Origin: Enterobacter sp. Cy-643
GTDB taxonomy: Bacteria; Pseudomonadota; Gammaproteobacteria; Enterobacterales; Enterobacteriaceae
Direction of reading: 5' to 3'
Length of the DNA: 64,000 nucleotides
Assembly (NCBI RefSeq): GCF_011752815.1
Contig: NZ_VWWV01000002.1
Coordinates: forward strand, 248,001 to 312,000
Shown here piece by piece: positions 18,403 to 25,455 of this stretch. The first letter of the stretch is position 1. Each line of letters opens with the position of its first letter. Below the pieces are notes generated by a model. That model searched no databases. It was not told where the DNA came from and worked only from the letters and a program-made list of their open reading frames with translations. The position numbers and the translations under genes are program-made.

Positions 18403-18885
18403 TTAAGCCGTCTGACGTTGGTTCCATGCGTCAGCGAAAATGATATTTCCGTCGCAATGCTTCCACGTAATTTTCTCGTAGCGAAGCTCTACGGTTTCCA
18501 GGTGATTATTATTTTTATCTTCTGGTGAGGCCATTGATGGAGAGACTGAAACAATGCGTACGCCCTCCAGCAGAATGTTGAAATACTCCACTTCCTGACC
18601 AGCATCACTGATTTTGTAGAATTTCAATTCAGCCTTTTGAAGGGCCTGGCCCGTGGCAACGGCTTTGTACAAATACGGGCTGGAATAATCGAACTCTTTT
18701 ACAACCATCACCGGGGAATGAATGCGTTTCCCCGTTGGTTTCCCCGTAAAATCATCGGTAGGCGTGGCAAGGTTGTGGTGAAAACCTTTAAACTCAATGC
18801 TGAATTCCCTGTTCTCTACATCGCAGCCACCTTTGATAAGTGCGCCACCGTCGTCGTATAACCACATATTACCTGGTATCGCCAT
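18403..18885 (-). CDS. hcp: Orphan Hcp, type VI secretion tube protein
   Basis: A full-length Hcp/TssD of 160 residues of the common enteric type: it starts MAIPGNMWLYDDGG, has IKGGCDVENREFSIEF, GFHHNL, HSPVMVVKEFDYSSPYLYKA and the ending region VELRYEKITWKHCDG. Hcp forms hexameric rings stacked into the secreted tube and can carry small effectors in its lumen. No other T6SS core gene is nearby; the T6SS cluster at 48.8 kb has its own, clearly different Hcp. The gene heads a three-gene cassette with a candidate effector and DUF1493 protein, ending at a terminator. Confidence 0.92.
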   Translation of the reverse strand: MAIPGNMWLYDDGGALIKGGCDVENREFSIEFKGFHHNLATPTDDFTGKPTGKRIHSPVMVVKEFDYSSPYLYKAVATGQALQKAELKFYKISDAGQEVEYFNILLEGVRIVSVSPSMASPEDKNNNHLETVELRYEKITWKHCDGNIIFADAWNQRQTA

Positions 18886-19036
18886 TTTCCTAATTTCTTA
18901 TAGTTTCCAGTATTCATTGACGGTTAGTGTAAACACGTTGAATGCATTCATGAATCACAGCAGCTCCTAATCAACTGAATTAAAACAAAATAATAAAATT
19001 AAGAAATTAAGACTCAGTCTTTTTAGGATAAAAAAA

Positions 19037-19054
19037 CCGCCGGCTAACCGGCGG
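19037..19054 (-). terminator. ymdF terminator
   Basis: CCGCCGGCTAACCGGCGG is a stem of seven or eight G-C pairs, followed on the minus strand by a run of seven T. It lies 54 bp past the ymdF stop and separates ymdF from hcp. Confidence 0.85.
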
Positions 19055-19107
19055 TCGGGGTATTTCGGCGCAAGCGTTAATTCGCCGTGCGCTTCACAAA
19101 GTCACGG

Positions 19108-19281
19108 CTATTTATTTTTGCTACCGTGGCTGTTTTTACCCCCTTTTTGACCCGCTTCTGAGGCGCGCTGCGGATCGTTTTTAAAGTTACCGCCGCTGTG
19201 CTGGCCACCTTTACGACCTGCTTCTGATGCTCTTTCACGGTCTTCAGCGAAATTACCTGAACCACCACGATGGTTTGCCAT
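19108..19281 (-). CDS. ymdF: KGG-repeat stress protein YmdF
   Basis: This 57-residue gene is easily missed because of its size. The protein begins MANHRGGSGNFAEDRERASE and carries two KGG repeats of the pattern ASEAG(R/Q)KGG, with a second arm FKNDPQRASEAGQKGG. It is nearly identical to E. coli YmdF/YciG, general-stress proteins linked to RpoS and swarming. GGAGG lies in the right place before the ATG. In E. coli ymdF also lies beside wrbA and next to the rut operon. Confidence 0.93.
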   Translation of the reverse strand: MANHRGGSGNFAEDRERASEAGRKGGQHSGGNFKNDPQRASEAGQKGGKNSHGSKNK

Positions 19282-19658
19282 TTCTAACCTCCGGATTTAG
19301 GACATCATATTGCATTCAATAAAAGAGAACGCTTTTGCCACGCGGCCAGGCGGGCCTGCCGCCAACGTTACCGCGTGGGTCTAAGCTTAGTGCACCGGCG
19401 CGGTCGGGCTTCTGTTCAGACATATCCAGAAACATGCCGGTGAGCTTATCTTTTTATCCTTCCAATGCGACGCGATAAGCCCCTCTTCTACATGGTCAAA
19501 AAACAGCCAGTAAAATGTTAGCTAATGCTACAGGGTCAAAATTTCATCTGCGCTTGTGATGTATCAAGGAAAGGTCACTCAGGTTTGCACTCTGCGCCAC
19601 AGATCATATCTTTAAAGAAGGGCAGTAAAACTGCAGTTCAACTGAGGAGTGAAGCAAG
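19282..19658. other. ymdF-wrbA intergenic region
   Basis: A 377-bp divergent promoter region. Near 19441-19480 there is an inverted repeat GCTTATC...GATAAGC enclosing ATGCGACGCG, which looks like a worn REP element. No convincing small gene was found. An open frame at 19525 is not in a plausible reading context. Confidence 0.45.
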
Positions 19659-20255
19659 ATGGCTAAAGTACTGGTGCTTTATTATTCAATGTATGGACAC
19701 ATCGAAACTATGGCTAAAGCCGTGGCGGAAGGTGCACAGAAAGTCGATGGGGCGGAAGTGACGATAAAGCGCGTGCCCGAAACCATGGCCCCGGAAGTCT
19801 TTGCTAAAGCCGGGGGCAAAACCCACACAGCCCCTGTCGCCACGCCGCAGGAGCTGGCCGACTACGACGCTATCATCTTCGGTACCCCTACCCGCTTCGG
19901 CAATATGGCCGGGCAAATGCGTACTTTCCTCGATCAAACGGGCGGCCTTTGGGCTTCCGGCGCGCTTTACGGCAAACTGGGCAGCGTATTCAGCTCCACT
20001 GGAACCGGCGGCGGCCAGGAGCAGACCATCACTTCCACCTGGACCACGCTCGCCCACCATGGAATGGTGATTGTGCCTATCGGCTATGCGGCGCAAGAGC
20101 TGTTTGATGTTTCTCAGGTTCGCGGCGGGACGCCTTATGGCGCCACAACCATTGCCGGCGGCGACGGCTCACGTCAGCCAAGTCAGGAAGAGCTGGCGAT
20201 CGCCCGCTACCAGGGAGAACACGTCGCAGGCCTGGCAGTCAAAATGAAAGGTTAA
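19659..20255 (+). CDS. wrbA: NAD(P)H:quinone oxidoreductase WrbA
   Basis: WrbA is an FMN-dependent tetrameric quinone reductase of the flavodoxin fold that protects against quinone stress in stationary phase. The 198 residues start [19 protein letters not shown], where YSMYGH is the FMN phosphate loop; [10 protein letters not shown] and GTGGGQEQT complete the family pattern. GAGGAG precedes the ATG. yccJ follows after 10 bp and is likely co-transcribed. Confidence 0.96.
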   Translation: MAKVLVLYYSMYGHIETMAKAVAEGAQKVDGAEVTIKRVPETMAPEVFAKAGGKTHTAPVATPQELADYDAIIFGTPTRFGNMAGQMRTFLDQTGGLWASGALYGKLGSVFSSTGTGGGQEQTITSTWTTLAHHGMVIVPIGYAAQELFDVSQVRGGTPYGATTIAGGDGSRQPSQEELAIARYQGEHVAGLAVKMKG

Positions 20256-20265
20256 CGGAGGAGTA

Positions 20266-20493
20266 ATGACAACATCGCAAGCAAAAGCCCACCACGTTGG
20301 CGAGTGGGCAAGTCTGCGCAACACTTCACCAGAAATTGCAGAAGCCATTTTTGAGCTGGCAAAGTATGACGAAAAGCTGGCCGAAAAAATTTGGGAAGAA
20401 GGGAGCGATGAAGTGCTGCCGCTCGCCTTTGCTAAAACCGATAAGGACTCGCTCTTCTGGGGCGAACAGACCATCGAGCGCAAAAACGTTTAA
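20266..20493 (+). CDS. yccJ: YccJ family protein
   Basis: A 75-residue protein of unknown function that follows wrbA throughout enteric bacteria. It reads as one soluble helical domain ([20 protein letters not shown], then [16 protein letters not shown]). It has no signal or membrane segment. GGAGGA before the ATG and the 10-bp gap to wrbA support a wrbA-yccJ operon ending at the terminator just past it. Confidence 0.93.
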   Translation: MTTSQAKAHHVGEWASLRNTSPEIAEAIFELAKYDEKLAEKIWEEGSDEVLPLAFAKTDKDSLFWGEQTIERKNV

Positions 20494-20500
20494 TTTCTCC

Positions 20501-20522
20501 GCTGCCCCCTTTCGGGGGCAGC
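20501..20522. terminator. Bidirectional terminator between yccJ and agp
   Basis: GCTGCCCCC-TTTC-GGGGGCAGC gives a nine-pair stem. It lies between the convergent yccJ and agp stops; T-rich flanks occur on both sides but are short. Confidence 0.75.
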
Positions 20523-20528
20523 CTCTTC

Positions 20529-21773
20529 TTACTTCACGGCGTTATTCAGCACGTCGCTAAACTTATCCCATGCACAGTAACCGTTGGTGTCCGTCGGGCA
20601 GCCTTCCAGCTCCAGCGTGACGCGTTTTGGCGGATGCTTCAGGGTTAACACATCGCCATTGCGCAGCTGTTCGGCGCTCTGGTAAACGTATTCCACTTTC
20701 AGCAGGTCGCGGTTGTTGGTCTTATCATGCCAGCGCTGGAACAGAATATTGCCGCCAATCGGGGTACGCTCATACTGCCCCGGCAGCTGATAAGGCTTGA
20801 ACTGCAGCGCGGTCAGCAGCGACGCAATATTCGAATCATGTCCCACCATCAGCGTCACTTTCGGCCCTAAAGCGGCTTCTTTTGACGTTAACGCGTTCTG
20901 AATGTATTTCACCAGCGGAGCCGCAACGTTGCGGGCCACTTCCGGGGAAGTAAATAGCGTGTCCTGGTAGCTATTTTTAAGCTGGGAAAGCACGCGCCAC
21001 TGTTCAGCCGTTTTGATTTTTCCCCACGCGACCTGGTCCATCGGGAAACCTTCATAATATTGCAGCGTGAACGCATCGACCAGGGCATTGCCCACCTTCA
21101 GGGAACCGTTAACGCCCGGCTCCTGAGTCGCATTGGCGCTAAAGACGTCTTTGGGCCCGTTCAGCTCACACTGCTGCTTTTCTTTGCAGGTGGGCGAGTT
21201 TTTATAGTCAACGATGTGCTCCAGCAGTTTATAGCTGTCGGCCAGCTTGTATTCAGCCCGTTGTTTTTCCATCGCCTGAACGGCTTTGGCTTTAAACTCC
21301 GGCGAGTCGTTGACGATCACCGGGTTGAACACCGGATCCATAGTGCCCATTTTTTCCTGATGATGTACCGGCACATCGCAGCCCGGGAAAGCGCCGGTAA
21401 TGAAGAATTGCGCGGTAGCAACGGTGCGCTGGAGGCTGTTGGCGTAGGCATAAACGCTTTCCGGCGCCGGGCATTCGCCGCTGGTCACCAGATTCTGGCT
21501 CGCCAGCCATTCACGCATATAATGCCCCATGTACACTTCCAGCACTCCGCCTTTGGTGGTGAGCTGCCCGCCCGGCACATCCCACTCCGGCCATGCCTGA
21601 GCGGTTGACTGCTCAAGCACGCTGCCGTTGTTGGCCAGCGGCGCACGCAGGTTATGACGGCTCATCAGCAAAACCTGCTGCAGCTGGTAGCCGTCCGGCA
21701 CGGTGTCCGCTTTCGCCAGGCCTGGGGCAAGGCAGACGGCGGCCAGCAATGAGGCAACAATTTTTTTCTTCAT
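20529..21773 (-). CDS. agp: Periplasmic glucose-1-phosphatase
   Basis: Agp releases phosphate from glucose-1-phosphate and phytate in the periplasm, a histidine acid phosphatase. A signal peptide ([14 protein letters not shown]) leads the 414-residue protein. The catalytic motif MSRHNLRAP (RHxxRxP) is near residue 37 and the proton donor lies in [10 protein letters not shown]. Paired cysteines are in the expected places. A clear Pho box lies about 46 bp upstream, suggesting phosphate control. Confidence 0.95.
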   Translation of the reverse strand: MKKKIVASLLAAVCLAPGLAKADTVPDGYQLQQVLLMSRHNLRAPLANNGSVLEQSTAQAWPEWDVPGGQLTTKGGVLEVYMGHYMREWLASQNLVTSGECPAPESVYAYANSLQRTVATAQFFITGAFPGCDVPVHHQEKMGTMDPVFNPVIVNDSPEFKAKAVQAMEKQRAEYKLADSYKLLEHIVDYKNSPTCKEKQQCELNGPKDVFSANATQEPGVNGSLKVGNALVDAFTLQYYEGFPMDQVAWGKIKTAEQWRVLSQLKNSYQDTLFTSPEVARNVAAPLVKYIQNALTSKEAALGPKVTLMVGHDSNIASLLTALQFKPYQLPGQYERTPIGGNILFQRWHDKTNNRDLLKVEYVYQSAEQLRNGDVLTLKHPPKRVTLELEGCPTDTNGYCAWDKFSDVLNNAVK

Positions 21774-21818
21774 TACTTATTCCTCAGGGAGTGATTAATA
21801 AAATGTGAAGAATATATT

Positions 21819-21836
21819 GTGACAGAAAAATGACAG
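21819..21836 (-). promoter_or_regulatory. Pho box before agp
   Basis: The minus strand reads CTGTCATTTTTCTGTCAC: two CTGTCA repeats 11 bp apart, the PhoB pattern with a perfect match in both repeats. It lies 46 bp before the agp start, with A+T-rich -10 candidates downstream. Confidence 0.8.
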
Positions 21837-21868
21837 CCGACCTGCCTGGCGGATCGCAAAAAGCCCTA

Positions 21869-22750
21869 TTATTCCGTTTGTTGTTTCAGCTGCGCTTCAA
21901 AGCGCTGGCGAGAGAGATCCACATAGCGTTGTAACCCGTCTCTGTCGATAAAGGCGTTGCTATCTCCGGCGGCAAGCAGGGAATATTTCTCTGCCAGGCC
22001 AAAGCGTTCCCCTTTGTTCGCCACAAAAATATCCACTTTTTGTGCCGCGAGCGTGGCAAAACTGTGGCGGATGTCGTTCACCAGCGTCGGGTAATTCTTG
22101 TTCGCCACCAGATAATAGTCCGGCGTGGCGAGGCTGTCGGCATAGATAAGCGTGTGCCCGCCTGGCAGCGTAAACAGCCATGACGTACTGCCCGGCAGAT
22201 GCCCTGGCGTCAGCAGCGCCGTCGCGGTCACGCAGCCCACCGTTAACGTCTCACGGTCATGAATAATTTTATCCGTCGTTACCGGCGGGAAAGGCAGCGC
22301 GTCGCCCAGCGCAAAGTCCTCTTTTCCTCCCCGCGCCATCTGATCGGCATTCGCCCTGCTGGCAACCAGCTTCGCCCCGCTCCACTTTTTCAGTTTGGCT
22401 ATGCCTCCGGCCTGATCCAGCCGGGCATGGCTGTTGAGAATGAAACGCACGTCGCGAAGGTCAAACCCCAGAGAAGCAATATTCTCTTTGATGCCCCTGG
22501 CGCTGGCATCGAGCGCGCCGTCAACGAGAATATGCCCCTCAGGCGTGGTAATCAGGATGGATGAGAGATTTTCGGTGCCGACATACCAGACATTGTCCGC
22601 CATGCGGAAGGGTTTAACCGGTTTGGCCCAGCCTTCAAACAGCGAATAAGGCGGCGCGGCAGACAGCGGTTGGGCTGGATTTAATGCCGCAGGACTGCCA
22701 GCAGAGAAGACTGAAATCATACAGGTAAACAACAGACTATAACGGTTCAC
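21869..22750 (-). CDS. Subclass B3 metallo-beta-lactamase, RQK active-site variant
   Basis: A 293-residue exported metallo-beta-lactamase-fold protein with a signal peptide. The usual B3 zinc motif HxHxDH is NSHARLDQ here: H108 and D112 are kept, but the second His is R110 and the last is Q113. H184 in TPGHLPG is kept; the third-site His is replaced by K246 in VANKGERF. In standard numbering that is R118, Q121 and K263, the RQK group I recall from Cronobacter and Serratia. The start is GTG at 22750 after GGAG. A LysR gene is divergent, as with ampC/ampR. Weak or altered beta-lactamase activity is possible. Confidence 0.82.
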   Translation of the reverse strand: MNRYSLLFTCMISVFSAGSPAALNPAQPLSAAPPYSLFEGWAKPVKPFRMADNVWYVGTENLSSILITTPEGHILVDGALDASARGIKENIASLGFDLRDVRFILNSHARLDQAGGIAKLKKWSGAKLVASRANADQMARGGKEDFALGDALPFPPVTTDKIIHDRETLTVGCVTATALLTPGHLPGSTSWLFTLPGGHTLIYADSLATPDYYLVANKNYPTLVNDIRHSFATLAAQKVDIFVANKGERFGLAEKYSLLAAGDSNAFIDRDGLQRYVDLSRQRFEAQLKQQTE

Positions 22751-22775
22751 AGGTGGCTCCTTTTTGTCAGGAGGC

Positions 22776-22787
22776 GCAGTATACTGC
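22776..22787. promoter_or_regulatory. Palindromic operator between lactamase and LysR gene
   Basis: GCAGTATACTGC is a perfect 12-bp palindrome in the 74-bp gap between the divergent genes. Divergent LysR regulators commonly bind here. Confidence 0.5.
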
Positions 22788-22824
22788 CGGGCAATTTAGC
22801 CCGATGCAATTGAGAATTTATAGC

Positions 22825-23727
22825 GTGAATATCCTGCAATTAGACATGAATCTTTTGAAGGTGCTGTACGTCATGTTAACCACCGGCTCAACCAGCCGAA
22901 CGGCGCAAAAGCTGGCGCTTAGCCCGTCCGCCGTCAGCCACGCGCTCGCCCGCCTGCGTGACGCGCTGGGCGATCCGCTTTTTCGCCGGGACGGCAATAC
23001 CCAAGTTCCCACAGCTTATGCGCTCAGCATTAAAGAACGCCTTATCCCACTCTTTGTGTCCCTGAACGAAGAGTTATTTGGCGAAGAGCACGCCGAGGCG
23101 CGTCGTTTTCGTCTGGTTCTCCCCCCGGCCCTGAACGTGTTACTCACGCCGGAACTCGCCCGCAAAGGGCATCAGGCAGGCGCCATGATTGAATGCCTGA
23201 CGTTTGAACGGCGGGCGTGGCGGGATGAGCTGCTGGAGGGCAGAATAGATTTGCTGATTGCGATTGGCGATCATCAAAAAAACATCAGCGCCCTGCATTA
23301 TGAACGGGTAGGCAGCACGCGGCTTATCGCCGTTTTCGGCCAGCCGCTGTTCTCGAGACTTCGCGGGCATGAAGCGCTGGCCTTTGACGAGCTGGCTCAG
23401 TTTGATCATTTCTACTGCCACCCCTGGCCGCAGGACATTAACGAGCTCGATCGCCAGCAGGCGCGTGCCGGGCTCGGACGACGCCTGGCCTTTACCTGTA
23501 GCGACTACGGCCAGCTTGCACCCGCCTTACGTCACGCTCCGCTGATGGCAATTGTGCCCGCCCCGTGGTTTGATACCCTGAATGACAAAACCCAGCTTTT
23601 TACGCTGCCGCTGTCCGGCGACCAGGCTATTGGCAGCCTGTTTTTGCAGTACCGGACCTCCACCGTGGCATGGAAGCAGCGCCTGATAGACTGCCTGCAA
23701 CGCACGCTTGCCGCCTGGTATCATTGA
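22825..23727 (+). CDS. LysR-family regulator divergent from the B3 lactamase
   Basis: A LysR-type regulator with an N-terminal winged helix (TSRTAQKLALSPSAVSHAL) and a C-terminal effector domain. The frame is open to 22753, but the GTG at 22825 gives NILQLDMNLLKVLYVML, the usual LysR start, and 300 residues; an ATG at 22846 is another choice. It faces the metallo-beta-lactamase gene across a 74-bp gap with a palindrome, so it likely controls that gene and itself. The inducer cannot be guessed. Confidence 0.82.
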   Translation: MNILQLDMNLLKVLYVMLTTGSTSRTAQKLALSPSAVSHALARLRDALGDPLFRRDGNTQVPTAYALSIKERLIPLFVSLNEELFGEEHAEARRFRLVLPPALNVLLTPELARKGHQAGAMIECLTFERRAWRDELLEGRIDLLIAIGDHQKNISALHYERVGSTRLIAVFGQPLFSRLRGHEALAFDELAQFDHFYCHPWPQDINELDRQQARAGLGRRLAFTCSDYGQLAPALRHAPLMAIVPAPWFDTLNDKTQLFTLPLSGDQAIGSLFLQYRTSTVAWKQRLIDCLQRTLAAWYH

Positions 23728-23755
23728 AATTACCGCTCAGCCTCTCACACAAAAA

Positions 23756-23771
23756 GTTTTATAATAGAACC
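23756..23771 (+). promoter_or_regulatory. Possible HxlR autoregulatory operator
   Basis: GTTTTATAATAGAACC resembles the two palindromes found upstream of the dehydrogenase at 24325-24345 and 24364-24384 (GGTTTTATTATGAAACC). It lies 24 bp before the hxlR start and overlaps the likely -10 element. Confidence 0.5.
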
Positions 23772-23794
23772 CAGCAAGCCCATCAGGAGGAATA

Positions 23795-24244
23795 ATGAAA
23801 CGTAAAAGCCTTGAAGACAGCGTCTGTTCGGTTGCCCGCACGCTGGACGTGATCGGCGACTGGTGGTCGTTGCTGATCGTGCGTGATGCGCTGAACGGCA
23901 TGTCTCGTTTCGGCGAGTTCCAAAAAAACCTCGGCATCGCCAAAAATATGCTGACCGTTCGCCTGAAACAGCTCGTCGATAACGGTATTTTTGAGCTTCG
24001 CCCGGCCTCGGACGGCAGCGCCTGGAACGAATATGTGCTGACGGAAAAAGGCCGTGCGCTGCAGACCGTTTTAGCGGCCCTTTCACAATGGGGCTGCGAA
24101 AACCTTTACGCCAAAAATGAGACACGCAGCGTCCTCGTCGACAGCCAGCAGCATCGCCCTATCCGCAAGCTGACCCTGCAGGCCGAAGATGGCCGTGAGC
24201 TAAAGCCGGACGAAATCATCACCCAGGCACGCCCTTCCTCCTGA
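23795..24244 (+). CDS. HxlR-family transcriptional regulator
   Basis: A 149-residue winged-helix regulator of the HxlR type, many of which sense reactive carbonyls or oxidants through a conserved Cys near the N-terminus. Here that is SVCSVARTLDVIGDWWSLLI (Cys about residue 10), followed by the recognition helix NLGIAKNMLTVRLKQLV. GGAGGA precedes the ATG. It lies upstream of a short-chain dehydrogenase in the same direction, with three similar palindromes around the two genes. HxlR genes are often paired with an oxidoreductase they repress. Confidence 0.88.
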   Translation: MKRKSLEDSVCSVARTLDVIGDWWSLLIVRDALNGMSRFGEFQKNLGIAKNMLTVRLKQLVDNGIFELRPASDGSAWNEYVLTEKGRALQTVLAALSQWGCENLYAKNETRSVLVDSQQHRPIRKLTLQAEDGRELKPDEIITQARPSS

Positions 24245-24246
24245 CA

Positions 24247-24275
24247 AATAACTATCTGTTATTCAGATAGTTATT
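24247..24275 (+). other. Long inverted repeat after the hxlR-type gene
   Basis: AATAACTATCTG and CAGATAGTTATT are perfect 12-base arms round TTATT, directly past the stop codon. It could end transcription or act as an operator. There is no T-run of note after it. Confidence 0.55.
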
Positions 24276-24324
24276 AATATTCCCTTTAGCAATTCCTGCG
24301 CATAAAGAAAAAACACCCTCCATT

Positions 24325-24345
24325 TTGGTTGCATAATAAAACCAA
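24325..24345. promoter_or_regulatory. Operator candidate 1 upstream of the dehydrogenase
   Basis: TTGGTTGCATAATAAAACCAA has TTGGTT/AACCAA arms; it is almost exactly the reverse complement of the next site. Likely bound by the adjacent HxlR protein. Confidence 0.6.
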
Positions 24346-24363
24346 CGATCTTACATTCAGGAA

Positions 24364-24384
24364 ATGGTTTTATTATGAAACCAA
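24364..24384. promoter_or_regulatory. Operator candidate 2 upstream of the dehydrogenase
   Basis: ATGGTTTTATTATGAAACCAA repeats the previous palindrome in inverted form, 39 bp centre to centre, about 34 bp before the dehydrogenase start. Two such sites fit tight repression. Confidence 0.6.
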
Positions 24385-24417
24385 AATATCTTAACTCTAT
24401 TTTTCGTGAGGTGTTTT

Positions 24418-25206
24418 ATGGCTAACTCTCGTTCTATTGCGGTGATTACCGGTGCGTCTTCCGGGATTGGTGCGGTTTATGCCGATCGTTTTGCGGCCCG
24501 AGGTTTTGATTTACTGCTGGTTGCCCGACGCGAAGATCGCCTGCGCGATCTGGCCACGAAGCTTGAAGCCCGCCATGGCATAACCGTAACTACGCTAAAA
24601 GCCGATCTGGTTAACGACCCGGACATTACCGCCGTTGAGGAAGCCCTGAAAGATCCTCGCATCAGCGTGCTGATTAATAACGCGGGCACCGCCCACAGCG
24701 CAGCCTTTACCGCCGCCAGCGTGGAACAGCATCAGGCGCTTATCACGCTGAACATCACGGCGTTAACTCGCCTTAGCCATGCCGCCCTGCTTAATTTCCA
24801 GCAAAAGAACAGCGGCACGCTGATCAACATCTCCTCAATTCTGGCGGTGCAAAGCTGGGTGGGCAGCGCGGTATACAGCGGCACAAAAGGCTATGTTTTG
24901 AACCTGACAAAAGTACTGCAGGCTGAAGCAGCCGGAACCGGCATTCGTATTCAGGCGGTGCTGCCTGCGGCTACGGCTACGGAAATTTGGGATCGGGCTG
25001 GCGTGTCGGTGGACTCATTGCCGGCAGGTGCAGTCATGAAAGTAGATGATTTAGTCGATTCCGCTCTGGCAGGGCTGGACAGCGGGGAAGCGGTTACCAT
25101 CCCACCATTGCACGATCTCAGCCTGTGGGAAACCTACGCCACCACGGCGCAGGCGATGTTTGATGCCGCGGCAGTTGGGCAGCCAGCGCCTCGCTACGCG
25201 CGCTAA
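24418..25206 (+). CDS. Short-chain dehydrogenase/reductase
   Basis: A 262-residue NAD(P)-dependent oxidoreductase of the classical SDR family. The cofactor motif TGASSGIG is near residue 12, NNAG near 86, and the catalytic SxxxYxxxK appears as Ser in ISSILAVQS, YSGTKGY. The preferred start is ATG 24418 (MANSRSIAVITG) with GAGGTG before it. It lies downstream of the HxlR regulator and its presumed operators. Substrate is unknown; an aldehyde or quinone is plausible. Confidence 0.88.
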   Translation: MANSRSIAVITGASSGIGAVYADRFAARGFDLLLVARREDRLRDLATKLEARHGITVTTLKADLVNDPDITAVEEALKDPRISVLINNAGTAHSAAFTAASVEQHQALITLNITALTRLSHAALLNFQQKNSGTLINISSILAVQSWVGSAVYSGTKGYVLNLTKVLQAEAAGTGIRIQAVLPAATATEIWDRAGVSVDSLPAGAVMKVDDLVDSALAGLDSGEAVTIPPLHDLSLWETYATTAQAMFDAAAVGQPAPRYAR

Positions 25207-25213
25207 TTAACCA

Positions 25214-25239
25214 GGGCAGATGTCCGCCGGCATCTGCCC
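25214..25239 (+). terminator. Terminator after the dehydrogenase
   Basis: GGGCAGATG-TCCGCCGG-CATCTGCCC gives a nine-pair stem, followed by ATCATTT. It lies 8 bp past the stop. Confidence 0.7.
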
Positions 25240-25260
25240 ATCATTTACTGACAGGCCGCC

Positions 25261-25455
25261 ATGTCTCGCTATAATGAGGCAAATTCCTGCCAATATGATG
25301 CTGTGATGAAACTGTTTTACTCTTCAGCCACCGGCATGGTTTCTGCGCTGATTGTGCTCTGGGGAGCGCTGATCCTGGACAGCGCCAATATCCTGCAACA
25401 AATGTCAGAGCTGATGCACTACATCGAAGATCTGTTCAAACCTCGCGAACGTTAG
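25261..25455 (+). CDS. Unknown small membrane protein
   Basis: A 64-residue open frame with one hydrophobic segment (TGMVSALIVLWGALILDSA) and an amphipathic C-terminus (MSELMHYIEDLFKPRER). An in-frame ATG at 25306 would give 49 residues beginning MKLFYSSATG, which places the membrane segment near the N-terminus. I do not recognise it. It overlaps the end of the convergent dihydroorotase gene by 4 bp. Neither start has a strong ribosome site. Confidence 0.5.
   Translation: MSRYNEANSCQYDAVMKLFYSSATGMVSALIVLWGALILDSANILQQMSELMHYIEDLFKPRER

Noticed and set aside
19009-19021. Palindrome AAGACTCAGTCTT near the orphan hcp
   Set aside because: It is short, lies beside the ymdF terminator and has no partner copy, so no function can be supported.
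19077-19268. 63-residue minus-strand frame after the orphan hcp
   Set aside because: It lies in a different frame over ymdF, whose 57-residue product is clearly conserved.
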